Source of the DNA: Peptococcaceae bacterium BRH_c4a
GTDB taxonomy: Bacteria > Bacillota > Desulfotomaculia > Desulfotomaculales > Desulfocucumaceae
NCBI GenBank assembly: GCA_000961585.1
Contig: LADN01000070.1
Coordinates: 88,277-152,276 of the forward strand
DNA length: 64,000 nucleotides
Direction of reading: 5' to 3'
Below the pieces are notes generated by a model that did not search any database, was not told the origin of the DNA, and saw only the letters and a program-made list of their open reading frames with translations. Below, one piece after another: positions 34,382-43,249 of this stretch (within the stretch, counting starts at the first letter, position 1; every line of letters begins with the position of its first letter). Position numbers and translations under genes: made by a program.

Positions 34382-35536
34382 CTAAAAAATTGGTTCGTCC
34401 CTCATGCTCCGGGCGTTTCCGGAAACAAACCCATAATAACCTTCAATAAGCCTGTCAAAAACACTGTCCCAGGATCTGGTCAGGGCATGCCTCCGGGCCT
34501 GTTCGGACAGGGCAAGTCTCAGCCCGGTATCTTCTTTTAACAAAGTCACCGCATCCACCATATCGCTGACGCTGCGGGGCCGGCAGGCCAGGCCGTTGTG
34601 CCGGTGAACAAGGTTTTCCATTATCCCCCCGGAGTTAGGGGCCACTACGGGCAGCCCGGAAGCCATCGCCTCGATAATCACGTTGCCGTATGTCTCAGTG
34701 GTGGAAGGAAACACGAAGATGTCGCCGGATGCGTAGGCGGCGGCCAGTTCCTCGCCGTGCAGGTAGCCGGTGAAGATGACGCCGGGTGGCGCCTCCCGTT
34801 TTAACTCCGCCGCCATGGGGCCGTCACCGGTAATCACGAGACGTATGTCCCGGTATTTTTTTCGCAAAGCGCCATAGGCCTCCATCAACACATCCAGATC
34901 CTTTTCCTGGGCCAAACGCCCGACGTAAAGCAGGATAGTCTCATTTTCGCCGCAATCAGCCCGGGTCCATAAAGACTCCTTGCGTTTCTCCGGACTGAAG
35001 AGCGCAGTATCAACCCCGCTCCCCCATATGCGCAGGTTTCTGATGCCCTTACCCTCCAGGAGAATCCTGGTGGATTCCGACGGGCAGTAGTTTATAGTAC
35101 ACCTGTTGTGAAACCACCGCAGGTATCTCCAAGCCCAGTCCGAAAAAAAGGAAAGACCGTAATAGGAGAGATACTGGGGTAGATTGGTGTGGTAGAAACC
35201 CACCGCCGGGATACCAGCCTTGGCTGCATACCTCAGGCCGCAAAGCCCCATGGAAAACTCGGTAACCAGGTATACCAGATCCGGCTTGAACCGGTCAAGC
35301 CGCCTGCGCATGTCCAGGTAATCAGGCAGTGCTATTTTGCAATCCCGGTAAAAGGGAAAATTGAAACCCGGCGAAAAATAAAGGTCATAACCTTGCCCAC
35401 TCTTTAGGCCGGTGTCCGGTGACAACACCATGCAGGGTATGTCCCGGGCACCGAGAGCTTCAGCCAGCATCCCGACGTTGCGGGCCACTCCGTTCACCTG
35501 GGGTACGAAGGTATCTGTAAAAATAGCCACCCTCAC
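34382..35536 (-). CDS. Family 4 glycosyltransferase, paralogue A
   Basis: A 384-residue GT-B enzyme like glycolipid mannosyl- or glucosyltransferases (MgtA/PimB group): RVAIFTDTFVPQVNGVAR at the N-terminus, YVGRLAQEKDLD near 200, and STTETYGNVIIEAMASG with the EX7E pair. The start is GTG 35536, seven bases after GGAGGGAGG; the frame is open upstream through a gene remnant. It is a close paralogue of 39366-40571, and its upstream DNA is also duplicated. It likely adds a sugar to diacylglycerol or another lipid in the membrane; the specific donor is unknown. Confidence 0.85.
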   Translation of the reverse strand: MRVAIFTDTFVPQVNGVARNVGMLAEALGARDIPCMVLSPDTGLKSGQGYDLYFSPGFNFPFYRDCKIALPDYLDMRRRLDRFKPDLVYLVTEFSMGLCGLRYAAKAGIPAVGFYHTNLPQYLSYYGLSFFSDWAWRYLRWFHNRCTINYCPSESTRILLEGKGIRNLRIWGSGVDTALFSPEKRKESLWTRADCGENETILLYVGRLAQEKDLDVLMEAYGALRKKYRDIRLVITGDGPMAAELKREAPPGVIFTGYLHGEELAAAYASGDIFVFPSTTETYGNVIIEAMASGLPVVAPNSGGIMENLVHRHNGLACRPRSVSDMVDAVTLLKEDTGLRLALSEQARRHALTRSWDSVFDRLIEGYYGFVSGNARSMRDEPIF

Positions 35537-35570
35537 GGTAACGCCTCCCTCCATATAAAATCTAAATCCG

Positions 35571-35790
35571 GTAATTAAACAGCAGTAAAAAACCGGCCAT
35601 AGTAAACTGCACCCGGGGCAGTAAAGCTTTTGTCGCCCTGTGATAGCCCTCGGTTGAATTGTTGTCCACCTCAAAACCTCCCTATTAATTTAATTATCCA
35701 TCACCAATGTAAACTAAGTACTAAGGGCTTATTAATTAATAAAGAAATTTTAATCGTGAGGGTTAATCTTTGTTAAAATTTGTTTGAACG
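35571..35790 (-). pseudogene. Remnant of a second phospholipase C gene and its promoter
   Basis: Bases about 35571-35680 match the 3' end of the phospholipase gene at 40597 (shared CCCGGGGCAGTAAAGCTTTT and CGGTTGAATTGTTGTCCACC). Bases about 35690-35790 match the region upstream of that gene (TTATTAATTAATAAAGAAAT). Roughly 600 bases of coding sequence between them are gone. The remnant shows that glycosyltransferase A arose by duplication of the phospholipase-glycosyltransferase segment. Confidence 0.8.
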
Positions 35791-35796
35791 AGCTTT

Positions 35797-37086
35797 TTAT
35801 CTTTTACCCATACCTATATAACGAATTCCTGATTCCCTCAGTTTCCCGGGATCGAGGCAATTTCTGCCGTCCAGAAGTACATAGGGATACAACATCCTTT
35901 CCCTTGCGGCTTTCCAGTCCATCTCCGCAAACTCCTGCCAATCGGTGGCCACCACCACTGCATGGCAGCCTGACACGGCCGACATGGCATCAGAATGCAG
36001 TTTACAACCGGGCGGCAAAAGTTTTTCTCTGCCCACGCCGAACTTGGGGTCGTATGCAGAAACCCGTGCGCCTTCGTTTATCAACATGCGAATGATATCC
36101 AGGGAGGGGGATTCTCTTGTATCGTCGGTGCCGGGCTTAAAAGAAAGCCCCAGCATACCTACCCTTTTATCTACCAGTGACCCCAAATGCAGTGAAAGCT
36201 TTCTGATTGCCAGGATACGTTGCTGGAAATTTACTTCAATAACTGATTTCAACAGATTAAATGTATAGCCATTATAGCTGGATATAAAATTCAGTCCCCT
36301 GGTGTCTTTTGGGAAGCAGGAACCGCCGTAGCCGAGCCCGGCCTGCAAGTAATGGCTGCCTATACGCTTGTCCAAGCCCACAGCCATGGCCACCGAAGTT
36401 ATATCAGCCTCCATCAGGTCGCATAAGTTGGCTATTTCATTGATGAAGGATATCTTGGTGGCCAAAAACGCATTTGAGGCATATTTGACCATTTCAGCGC
36501 TGGTAATATCCATAACGCATACAGGAGCTTTGATATCTTTGTATAAATCCTTAGCCAGTTCAACGGCCTCGCAGTTATCTCCCCCCAGGACTATCCTGTC
36601 CGGGTTATACCAATCCATTACCGCCTGACCCTCCCGTAAGAACTCCGGATTAGAAATATAAGCGGCCCCTGATCCTTTTCCGGACAAAAAAAGCCTTTGT
36701 AATTGCGCCCCCAGACCGGGAGGCACAGTGCTCTTCATAATCAGCACCCGGAGCTTTAGTTGTTGTTCCGCTACTGCCGTCATTACATCATATATCTGGG
36801 AAAGGTCTACCATGCCGTCTGGACCGGACGGAGTGCCCACCGCCACCATTACCACCGGGGCGCTGGTAGACTTGGATAAGCCCGCAGCGAAACTCAGCCT
36901 TCCGCTTTCCAGTCCTTTAACCAAAAGTCTTTCCAACCCATCCTCGTAAAAGGGCACTATCCCCTCCTGAATCTTCTTTCTTTTCTGGTCGTCGCACTCA
37001 ATACAGGTCACTTCATGCCCCGAATTGACCAGACAGCATGCCGCCACTAATCCCACATAGCCTGCGCCGATCACTGAAATCTTCAT
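35797..37086 (-). CDS. ugd: UDP-glucose 6-dehydrogenase
   Basis: A 429-residue NAD-dependent dehydrogenase converting UDP-glucose to UDP-glucuronate. The N-terminus has the Rossmann motif VIGAGYVGL, the central part the catalytic Cys in GYGGSCFPKD, and the C-terminal nucleotide-sugar domain ends near LDGRNCLDPGKLR. The start ATG 37086 follows GGGGAG; an in-frame GTG seven codons earlier is less likely. It lies in the lipid cluster, so UDP-glucuronate may be the donor for a glucuronosyl lipid. It might also feed capsule synthesis. Confidence 0.92.
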   Translation of the reverse strand: MKISVIGAGYVGLVAACCLVNSGHEVTCIECDDQKRKKIQEGIVPFYEDGLERLLVKGLESGRLSFAAGLSKSTSAPVVMVAVGTPSGPDGMVDLSQIYDVMTAVAEQQLKLRVLIMKSTVPPGLGAQLQRLFLSGKGSGAAYISNPEFLREGQAVMDWYNPDRIVLGGDNCEAVELAKDLYKDIKAPVCVMDITSAEMVKYASNAFLATKISFINEIANLCDLMEADITSVAMAVGLDKRIGSHYLQAGLGYGGSCFPKDTRGLNFISSYNGYTFNLLKSVIEVNFQQRILAIRKLSLHLGSLVDKRVGMLGLSFKPGTDDTRESPSLDIIRMLINEGARVSAYDPKFGVGREKLLPPGCKLHSDAMSAVSGCHAVVVATDWQEFAEMDWKAARERMLYPYVLLDGRNCLDPGKLRESGIRYIGMGKR

Positions 37087-37140
37087 ACACACTTGATATC
37101 TCCCCAACTCTAAAATTTTATAAAACAGCCATGGAGCCTT

Positions 37141-37620
37141 TTACTGCACGACCCGGGTACCCAGCCAAAGGTAAAATCCCACCCATGTGGACGCTCCGAT
37201 CAGGGAGCAGCCCATATAGCCAGCCAAGGGCAGCTTTAATATTCCGGCAGCGTAAGACACACTCATGCGGATTCCAGGTGCAAAGTAACAGAACGGCACC
37301 AAAACACCAAACCTTTTTACGATATTGGCAGCACGATCCAACCGGCTGGTCGTTAAGCATATTTTCTTTCCCCATCGGGCCAGGCCCCGGCTACCCAAGT
37401 AATGGGCGAGCAAATAATTCAGGAGCGTACCGGCCAGAACAGCAAAAATTCCAACCACCAGGGCCGGGAAAAAAAACATATTTCCCCTTCCCACCAGAAC
37501 CCCGGCAAATATAATGATCCCTTCGTCAGGCACTGGTAAACCCATGGTACCGGTCAGTAACACCAGGAAAAAGATCCAGTACCCGTATTCCTGGATCAAA
37601 GAAAGGCAAAGCTCAGGCAA
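37141..37620 (-). CDS. DedA family membrane protein
   Basis: A 159-residue DedA/SNARE-associated protein with about four hydrophobic segments and the family pieces GLPVPDEGIIIFAGVLVG near the start and FGVLVPFCYFAPGIRMSVSYAAG. DedA proteins recycle or flip undecaprenyl phosphate or phospholipids. The likely start is TTG 37620 after GGGAGGTG; an upstream start would overlap the acyltransferase deeply. It overlaps that gene's stop by eight bases, so it is coupled to it. Confidence 0.8.
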   Translation of the reverse strand: MPELCLSLIQEYGYWIFFLVLLTGTMGLPVPDEGIIIFAGVLVGRGNMFFFPALVVGIFAVLAGTLLNYLLAHYLGSRGLARWGKKICLTTSRLDRAANIVKRFGVLVPFCYFAPGIRMSVSYAAGILKLPLAGYMGCSLIGASTWVGFYLWLGTRVVQ

Positions 37621-38548
37621 CGGTGGCACCTCCCGGTTGGCCCTCAACCCTTGGCGCATCCGGCTCCCAGCGCTCATGGACGTTGAACCAGTAAAACCAC
37701 TGGTCGGGAACACCGCTGATTACCCGTTCCAGAAAAAGGTTCAGTCTGTTTACCGCCTCATTACGCTGATGGCGCCCAAATTCTTTATACAGCAATACAG
37801 GAGGCCCAAAGAAAAGGCGATGGCGGAACCCCCTGATGCGCTGGCCGAAAAACGGTACCACCGGGACCTGATTTTCCAGCGCCAGTGCGGCAGCACCGCC
37901 AGGGCTGCGGGACATCCGACCGAAAAACACTGACGGGGGAAAATTGGGGCGCCAGAAATCACCCATCAGCAGCACCACACCGTTTTCCTTCAGGTGGGCC
38001 CGCAGTGCCCGCATCAGTTCCAAAGGCGGGGTGGCGTCATAATCCAGTCCCCGGCAGCCCAATTCCTGGAACTTAAGGTAGAGGGGACGCAGTTCGGGAC
38101 TGCCTGCGGTGACCACGGTCAGGCAGTTGAATTTTTTTGAAAGATACCAGTAGTAATAAAAAAAATTCCCCAGATGTGGCGTATAGAGAATAGCGCCTTT
38201 TTTTAGGCTGAGGGCGGCCTTAAGACATGATTCTCCTTCGACCTCAAATTTTTGATCTATGGTCTCTTCCAACGTATCTGACTCAACCAAAATCTCGTAC
38301 AGGGTAATAAACAAATTAATATAATATTTAAGACAGATCCCGGCCACCCTCCGTCGGCCCTTCTTCCCCAACACATCATACATGTTGTTCAGAATCTGTT
38401 TCCTTGACTCCCCGCCCAGCAGGTACAACAGCCGTCCCGCCATGCGGCAGAGTAAAAGCGCCATAAATGAAGGAATGCAGTGCAGGCAACGTCCTGCGAA
38501 TTTCAGCCGCCGACTGTCTGCTGTAATTTTTGCAATCCACTGATACAT
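37613..38548 (-). CDS. LpxL/HtrB-like acyltransferase
   Basis: A 311-residue protein of the lipid A acyltransferase family. It has one N-terminal hydrophobic region, then GAILYTPHLGNFFYYY, GDFWRPNFPPSVFFGR, LALENQVPVVPFFGQR and a final VPDQWFYWFNVHERW, all typical. In family members the catalytic motif is HxxxxE/D; here it is His-Leu-Gly-Asn-Phe-Phe, so the acid is replaced by Phe. Either catalysis differs or the enzyme is altered. Gram-positive cells lack lipid A; proteins of this family in them presumably act on other glycolipids. It is coupled to the DedA gene and follows the OlsB-like gene by 25 bases. Confidence 0.8.
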   Translation of the reverse strand: MYQWIAKITADSRRLKFAGRCLHCIPSFMALLLCRMAGRLLYLLGGESRKQILNNMYDVLGKKGRRRVAGICLKYYINLFITLYEILVESDTLEETIDQKFEVEGESCLKAALSLKKGAILYTPHLGNFFYYYWYLSKKFNCLTVVTAGSPELRPLYLKFQELGCRGLDYDATPPLELMRALRAHLKENGVVLLMGDFWRPNFPPSVFFGRMSRSPGGAAALALENQVPVVPFFGQRIRGFRHRLFFGPPVLLYKEFGRHQRNEAVNRLNLFLERVISGVPDQWFYWFNVHERWEPDAPRVEGQPGGATVA

Positions 38549-38573
38549 GACTTCACCTCCTGAACATATTACC

Positions 38574-39353
38574 TCAACGGCTCAGGAAATGGCGCCGATA
38601 CCTTTTTGCTACCCGGTCGGTTCCCAGCACAATAAAAAAGTCCGTGGTGCCGAACACCCCGTCATAAGCCGGGTCCCCGCCGATTTCGGCGCCAAGCCAC
38701 TGATATCCCTTTACCAGCGGGGGTAAGCTTCGAAAAATATTCTTTTCACTGCCCGAAATATCCACCAGCTGAAGGCCCTTGATGCAGTGCGAAGCCAGAG
38801 GGCTGACGCCAAACCTCTGGCTGATTATACCTTTAAGCTTCAGCAGGCTGTATATTTTGTTAATTTCCTTAAGGCTTTCCGCATGAAGGCTGGCGCACCC
38901 GATGAGGTACTTGTACGGGCGCTCATTCAGGTAATTGGCAATTCCTTCCCAGAGCATCTTCAACGCATTGCTCCCCCGGTATTCCGGCATGACGCAGCTC
39001 CTGCCCAGCTCAAGGGTATTCCACCTGTACGCCGAAATACCAGAAAGGTCAAATTCGGTTTCCGAATAAAAACCGATACCAATGGTTCTCTCACCGGGTA
39101 GAAGGCGATAAGTTCCGACAACCCTTTCGGAACTTAAATCCTTGACAATCAGGTGGTCGCAGTAACGGTCGTATTCATCCTGCTCCAACCCGCTTTCATT
39201 GTACAGGTGGAAGTTTTCAGCCTCCTCTACGAACACCCGGAAGCGAAGCCGCAGCGCCTGCTCAATCTCATCGCTGCTTTCGGCAAGTTTAACCGCCAGT
39301 GAAGGGGCCTGCAGTTTTATAGAGACTGCCGATTGATTCACATTAACCCACAC
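38574..39353 (-). CDS. OlsB-like GNAT N-acyltransferase
   Basis: A 259-residue GNAT-fold protein of the ornithine-acyl-ACP N-acyltransferase/hemolysin-related family: LRLRFRVFVEEAENF near 34-48, YDRYCDHLIVKD, the acyl-donor segment ELGRSCVMPEYRGSNALKML near 116-135, and HCIKGLQLVD. OlsB adds a 3-hydroxyacyl chain to an amino acid to begin aminolipid synthesis. Another related family works as an exosortase-associated acyltransferase, so the substrate is open. Start options are GTG 39353 and GTG 39341, the latter with better spacing to AAAGGTG. Confidence 0.7.
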   Translation of the reverse strand: MWVNVNQSAVSIKLQAPSLAVKLAESSDEIEQALRLRFRVFVEEAENFHLYNESGLEQDEYDRYCDHLIVKDLSSERVVGTYRLLPGERTIGIGFYSETEFDLSGISAYRWNTLELGRSCVMPEYRGSNALKMLWEGIANYLNERPYKYLIGCASLHAESLKEINKIYSLLKLKGIISQRFGVSPLASHCIKGLQLVDISGSEKNIFRSLPPLVKGYQWLGAEIGGDPAYDGVFGTTDFFIVLGTDRVAKRYRRHFLSR

Positions 39354-39365
39354 CTTTCGAGATTA

Positions 39366-40571
39366 TTATTTTACTTTTTCAGGAATTTCCAGCAACCGAT
39401 GTTTAAAGCTTTTTTCAGGGCTGTCGTCTTTTACGCTGCACTTCCGGGCGCTTTCGGAAACAACCCCGTAGTAACCCTCTGCAAGCCTGTCAAAAACACT
39501 GTCCCAGGATCTGGTCAGGGCATGGGCCCGGGCCTGTTCGGCCAGGGTCCGTCTCAGACCCGGGTTTTCTTTTAACAAAACCACCGCCTCCGCCATATCG
39601 CCGACACTGTGCGGCCGGCAGGCCAGACCGTTGTATCGGTGGACAAGGTTCTCCATTACCCCCCCGGAGTTAGGAGCCACAACGGGCAGTCCGGAAGACA
39701 TCGCCTCCAGTAGCACATTGCCGTATGTCTCGGTGGTGGAAGGAAAGACAAAAATGTCGCTGGATGCATAGGCGGCAGCCAGTTCCTCGCCGTCCAGGTA
39801 GCCGGTGAAGATGACTTCGGATGGCGCCTCCCGCATAAGCTTCGCAGCCATGGGCCCGCCACCGGTAATCACCAGATTTATATCCCGGTATTCTTTTCGC
39901 AAAATGCAGTAGGCCCCAATCAAAATGTCCAGTTCTTTTTCCGGGGCAAGACGCCCGACATATAGCAGTAAAGTTCCATTTCGAGCGACTTCCGCCCGAG
40001 TCCTGAAGGATAACCTTCGTTTTTCCGGGCTGAAGAACGTGTTGTCAACCCCCCTCCCCCATATATCCAGATTTTTTATGCCCTTGCCCTCCAGGAGCCT
40101 CATGGAGGATTCCGACGGACAGTAGTTTATTAGACACCGGTTGTGAAACCACCGCAGGTATTTCCATGCCCAGTGCGAGAGGAAGGAAAAGCCGTAATAG
40201 GAGAGATACTGGGGAAGATTGGTGTGATAGGAACCCACTGCCGGGATACCGGCCATAGATGCGTACCTAAGGCCGCAAAGCCCCATGGAAAACTCGGTAA
40301 CCAGATGAACCAGATCCGGCTTGAACCGGTCAAGCCGCCTGCGCATGTCCGAGTAATTAGGAATTGCTATTTTGCACTCCGGGTAAAAGGGGAAATTAAA
40401 ACCCGGCGAAAAATAAATACAATAACCATGCCCGCTCTTTAGTCCAGTATCCGGCGAAAGCACTATGCTGGTTATACCCCGGGCCTCGAGGGCTTCGGCC
40501 AGCCTGCCGACGGTCCGGGCCACTCCGTTCACCTGGGGTACGAAGGTATCTGTAAAAATAGCCACCCTCAC
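39366..40571 (-). CDS. Family 4 glycosyltransferase, paralogue B
   Basis: A 401-residue GT-B enzyme closely related to 34382-35536: RVAIFTDTFVPQVNGVAR, YVGRLAPEKELD and STTETYGNVLLEAMSSG with the EX7E pair. It starts at GTG 40571 after GGAGGGATG. Its C-terminus is about 17 residues longer than paralogue A (KCSVKDDSPEKSFKHRLL). It follows the phospholipase C-like gene by 25 bases and precedes the OlsB-like gene by 12. A lipid acceptor is inferred from family resemblance and neighbours. Confidence 0.85.
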   Translation of the reverse strand: MRVAIFTDTFVPQVNGVARTVGRLAEALEARGITSIVLSPDTGLKSGHGYCIYFSPGFNFPFYPECKIAIPNYSDMRRRLDRFKPDLVHLVTEFSMGLCGLRYASMAGIPAVGSYHTNLPQYLSYYGFSFLSHWAWKYLRWFHNRCLINYCPSESSMRLLEGKGIKNLDIWGRGVDNTFFSPEKRRLSFRTRAEVARNGTLLLYVGRLAPEKELDILIGAYCILRKEYRDINLVITGGGPMAAKLMREAPSEVIFTGYLDGEELAAAYASSDIFVFPSTTETYGNVLLEAMSSGLPVVAPNSGGVMENLVHRYNGLACRPHSVGDMAEAVVLLKENPGLRRTLAEQARAHALTRSWDSVFDRLAEGYYGVVSESARKCSVKDDSPEKSFKHRLLEIPEKVK

Positions 40572-40596
40572 TTTGGCGCATCCCTCCATGCAGAAT

Positions 40597-41280
40597 CTAA
40601 ATCCGCTTATAAAACAACAATAAAAAACCGGCCGTAGTAAACTGCGCCCGGGGCAGTAAAGCTTTTGTCGCCCTGTGATAGTCCTCGGTTGAATTGTTGT
40701 CCACCAGGCAGAGGTGTTCTTTGGCCAGTCTGGCGTTATCGACGATCCAGTCCTCCGGGTGGCCCGATATATCATAAATTCCGCCTCTGTCCATCTTGTA
40801 GTCCAGTTTCCTTTTTTCCGCCCAGCTCTCATAATTCACGTGGCCGCCAAACAATCTGCAGGCGGCATGATGGGGAACACAAAGGTCCTGCACAAGGTGT
40901 GTGGCCGCCCCCAGGAAAAATATGGACCGGGCGTGCTTTTTACTCTGCCACAGATTCTGGGCTTTGGAAAAAAAATCAGAGCATTTTTCGGCGGCGTTAG
41001 GCCAGAACCACATCCCGGACCCTGTGTCGGGGTCGTAGTGGTGGCATGCGCTCTTCAGGCCCCGGTCAATCCACAGCACCCCGGCATCCAGTTGACTGGC
41101 GAACATTTTGTAGAAATTGGCTGCCTTTCTGTAACCGTCGTTAAATAGAATTTCCCTTCCCTGCTCATTGATGAAGGCATGGGTGCCACCGAACTCTCTC
41201 ACTCTCTGAGCCGGTGGAGAAGAAGCGGTGAAGTATTTTACGGTAGCAGATACCGACCGGTTGAACATAAAAAGGGACAT
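40597..41280 (-). CDS. Zinc-dependent phospholipase C-like protein
   Basis: A 227-residue protein of the PlcA/S1-P1 zinc-enzyme fold. Metal ligands are suggested by FGGTHAFINEQG, DAGVLWIDRG, SACHHYDPDTGSGM, GAATHLVQDLCVPHHAACR and the later HVNYESW, following the His/Asp/Glu pattern of the three-zinc site. No signal peptide is visible, which is odd for a phospholipase, so it may act inside the cell on lipids. It is the first gene of the lipid cluster. A remnant copy lies at 35571-35790. Confidence 0.8.
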   Translation of the reverse strand: MSLFMFNRSVSATVKYFTASSPPAQRVREFGGTHAFINEQGREILFNDGYRKAANFYKMFASQLDAGVLWIDRGLKSACHHYDPDTGSGMWFWPNAAEKCSDFFSKAQNLWQSKKHARSIFFLGAATHLVQDLCVPHHAACRLFGGHVNYESWAEKRKLDYKMDRGGIYDISGHPEDWIVDNARLAKEHLCLVDNNSTEDYHRATKALLPRAQFTTAGFLLLFYKRI

Positions 41281-41351
41281 TCAACATACCACTCCCAAAT
41301 CTGTTGTCCTATCTAATTATCGAACATCTATGTAAAGTGGCTACTAAGGAT

Positions 41352-41365
41352 TTATTAATTAATAA
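41352..41365. promoter_or_regulatory. Palindrome upstream of the lipid cluster
   Basis: TTATTAATTAATAA is a perfect 14-base palindrome about 70 bases before the phospholipase start. The same palindrome is kept in the duplicated remnant at 35729-35742, ahead of glycosyltransferase A. Conservation of the site in both copies suggests a regulator site, though the AT-rich content lowers its weight. Confidence 0.4.
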
Positions 41366-41619
41366 AGAAATTTTAAACAGGTCAGGTTAATTTAGAGGTG
41401 AGGGCTGAGGACGCTTATTTCCCAACCGGTAAGACCGCCATATATGTTTCCCCAAGGTAATTCGGCATATTTAGGAAGGAAAATGTGGTCATATGACGAA
41501 CTGAATTTTAAATGTTTCCAAAAAATATGACCAGGGGGCGCCGATATGATATACAAACCCAGGCGCTAATCTGTTTTCTGTATAAATATAAAATTACGGG
41601 TTGTGAAGAGGTGCATGGT

Positions 41620-42273
41620 GTGAGACGAAAAATAGGCTTTATATTTTTTCTATTACTGCAAATGCTTATCTTTGTTTTACCATGCCAGGCCGAGGTAACC
41701 TGGCATGATGTTTCCCGCAGCATGAACAGCTCTTTCAGTGGCGGGCAGGGATTCAGCATGAAGAATGCCATAGCCTTATTGGGCATACTTGTCTTCATTC
41801 TGGTGGCGGTGATTTTTCACCTATTCTGGCCAAGAGAAGAAAAGGAAAAAAAAGACTCCAACCAGATTTCATGGCGGCCATTAAACCAACAGCAGAAACG
41901 CAAATGGTTTAGATTGCCAACCAGTGCGGAATTTGAGTGGATTCCCGCTGAAAATGCTTATATTGTCAAAAAAAGTCAATACAAAAAGGATCGCTTAGTT
42001 GACATTAGCGGGGGAGGCCTTTGCTTTACCACCGCTGAGAAATTAAATTCCGGTGATCAAATAATATTGCTTCTGAATACAGGAGGAGGCAAAAACCTGA
42101 TCTTAAACGGGGAAGTGCTGAGGGTAGAAGAAGAAACTGGCCAGGATAAAGCCATTAATAAAGTGTCCGTCAAATTTGGCAATCTTTTGAGAGGGGAGCG
42201 CGATAGAATAGTATCTTTCATAATGAATCGTCAGCGTGACACCATTCAGGATTCCCGGGCTAGAAACTCCTGA
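41620..42273 (+). CDS. Membrane-anchored PilZ domain protein
   Basis: A protein of about 217 residues. It has an N-terminal hydrophobic segment (FIFFLLLQMLIFVLP), a short outer loop, a second helix (ALLGILVFILVAVIFHLFW) and a cytoplasmic PilZ domain. Both c-di-GMP contacts are present: RKWFR (RxxxR) and DISGGG (D/NxSxxG). It should sense c-di-GMP at the membrane. The start at GTG 41620 follows GAAGAG; the frame is open further upstream but without a ribosome site. Its 3' end overlaps the convergent M50 gene by 14 bases. Confidence 0.8.
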   Translation: MRRKIGFIFFLLLQMLIFVLPCQAEVTWHDVSRSMNSSFSGGQGFSMKNAIALLGILVFILVAVIFHLFWPREEKEKKDSNQISWRPLNQQQKRKWFRLPTSAEFEWIPAENAYIVKKSQYKKDRLVDISGGGLCFTTAEKLNSGDQIILLLNTGGGKNLILNGEVLRVEEETGQDKAINKVSVKFGNLLRGERDRIVSFIMNRQRDTIQDSRARNS

Positions 42274-43096
42274 TGTTATCGAGCATTTCGAGAGAAATGC
42301 CCATTCCTACGCCCAATACCGCCACCAGGAGCAGGTAAGCCATACCCATTTTAAACCTGAATGAGGGCTCTATCTGGTAATACTGGAGGGGCTCGGGATT
42401 ATGCCTGTTCTTAAATATTTTATAACCCTCAAACAGCCCCAGTATCAAAACCAAAAAAATTAAAGGGCTGCCTATTTCAAAAGCCAATATTCCCAGTATA
42501 ATAGCGCCTGGAACCCAAAGCCAGAGGGATATGGCGGCGGCTATTCTGCCTCCGTCCAGAAAACCCAGAGGAACCAGGTTGAACAGGTTAAGAAAACAGC
42601 CCACATAACCCATGGCCAGCCAGTAAGTTTCATTGGAGATTTCATATAAATAAAAGCATGCCAGGGAGGCCAGTCCTCCCAGAAGAGGTCCGCCCATGCC
42701 TATTATGGCTTCCTGTCTGGCGCTTTTGGGCATTTCCTTCATGCTTATAAACGCCCCCATGAAGGGGATAAATATGGGTTTTGATACCGGCAGACCTGTT
42801 TTTTTGGCTGCCAGCATATGACCATTTTCATGGATCAAAAGCAAAACAACAAGACCCAGCGCAAATTTCCAGCCGTAAAACAGTGAGTATACTATTACGG
42901 TAACAAACATTGAAACAAAAGTGGCGCCGAACTTGCTGAATTTCAATAGTATGAGCAGGGGCTTAAAAATTTTGCCGAGGAAAGCAAATATAATCAAAGC
43001 CAGGCCAAAAATTTTATAAATGCGTTCTTTAAACCCGGATCCGCTTTCCGAACCACCGTCAGATGGAGTATGGTTATCCATACGGGTACCTCCCAC
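42260..43096 (-). CDS. M50-family (site-2 protease-like) membrane protease
   Basis: A 278-residue polytopic protein with the metalloprotease motif HENGH (HExxH) in LLIHENGHMLAAKKTG and the third ligand segment FNLVPLGFLDGGR with conserved Asp. This is the M50/site-2 protease layout (group with C-terminal helices), cleaving within the membrane. The first 30 residues are polar (PSDGGSESGSG). The target is unknown. It is convergent with the PilZ gene. Confidence 0.85.
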   Translation of the reverse strand: MGGTRMDNHTPSDGGSESGSGFKERIYKIFGLALIIFAFLGKIFKPLLILLKFSKFGATFVSMFVTVIVYSLFYGWKFALGLVVLLLIHENGHMLAAKKTGLPVSKPIFIPFMGAFISMKEMPKSARQEAIIGMGGPLLGGLASLACFYLYEISNETYWLAMGYVGCFLNLFNLVPLGFLDGGRIAAAISLWLWVPGAIILGILAFEIGSPLIFLVLILGLFEGYKIFKNRHNPEPLQYYQIEPSFRFKMGMAYLLLVAVLGVGMGISLEMLDNIRSF

Positions 43097-43249
43097 TGTT
43101 AAATTAAAGCATATCAGGAGTCAGAGAACGTCCACTCCTTTTATTATATACGGATGAGGCTAAATTTCAGCCCATTTTTTTAAAGGCCATAGCCAGTAGG
43201 ATAATGTCACATTGGACAAACATCCCGGGCAGGAGGGAGGTATTGTTAA

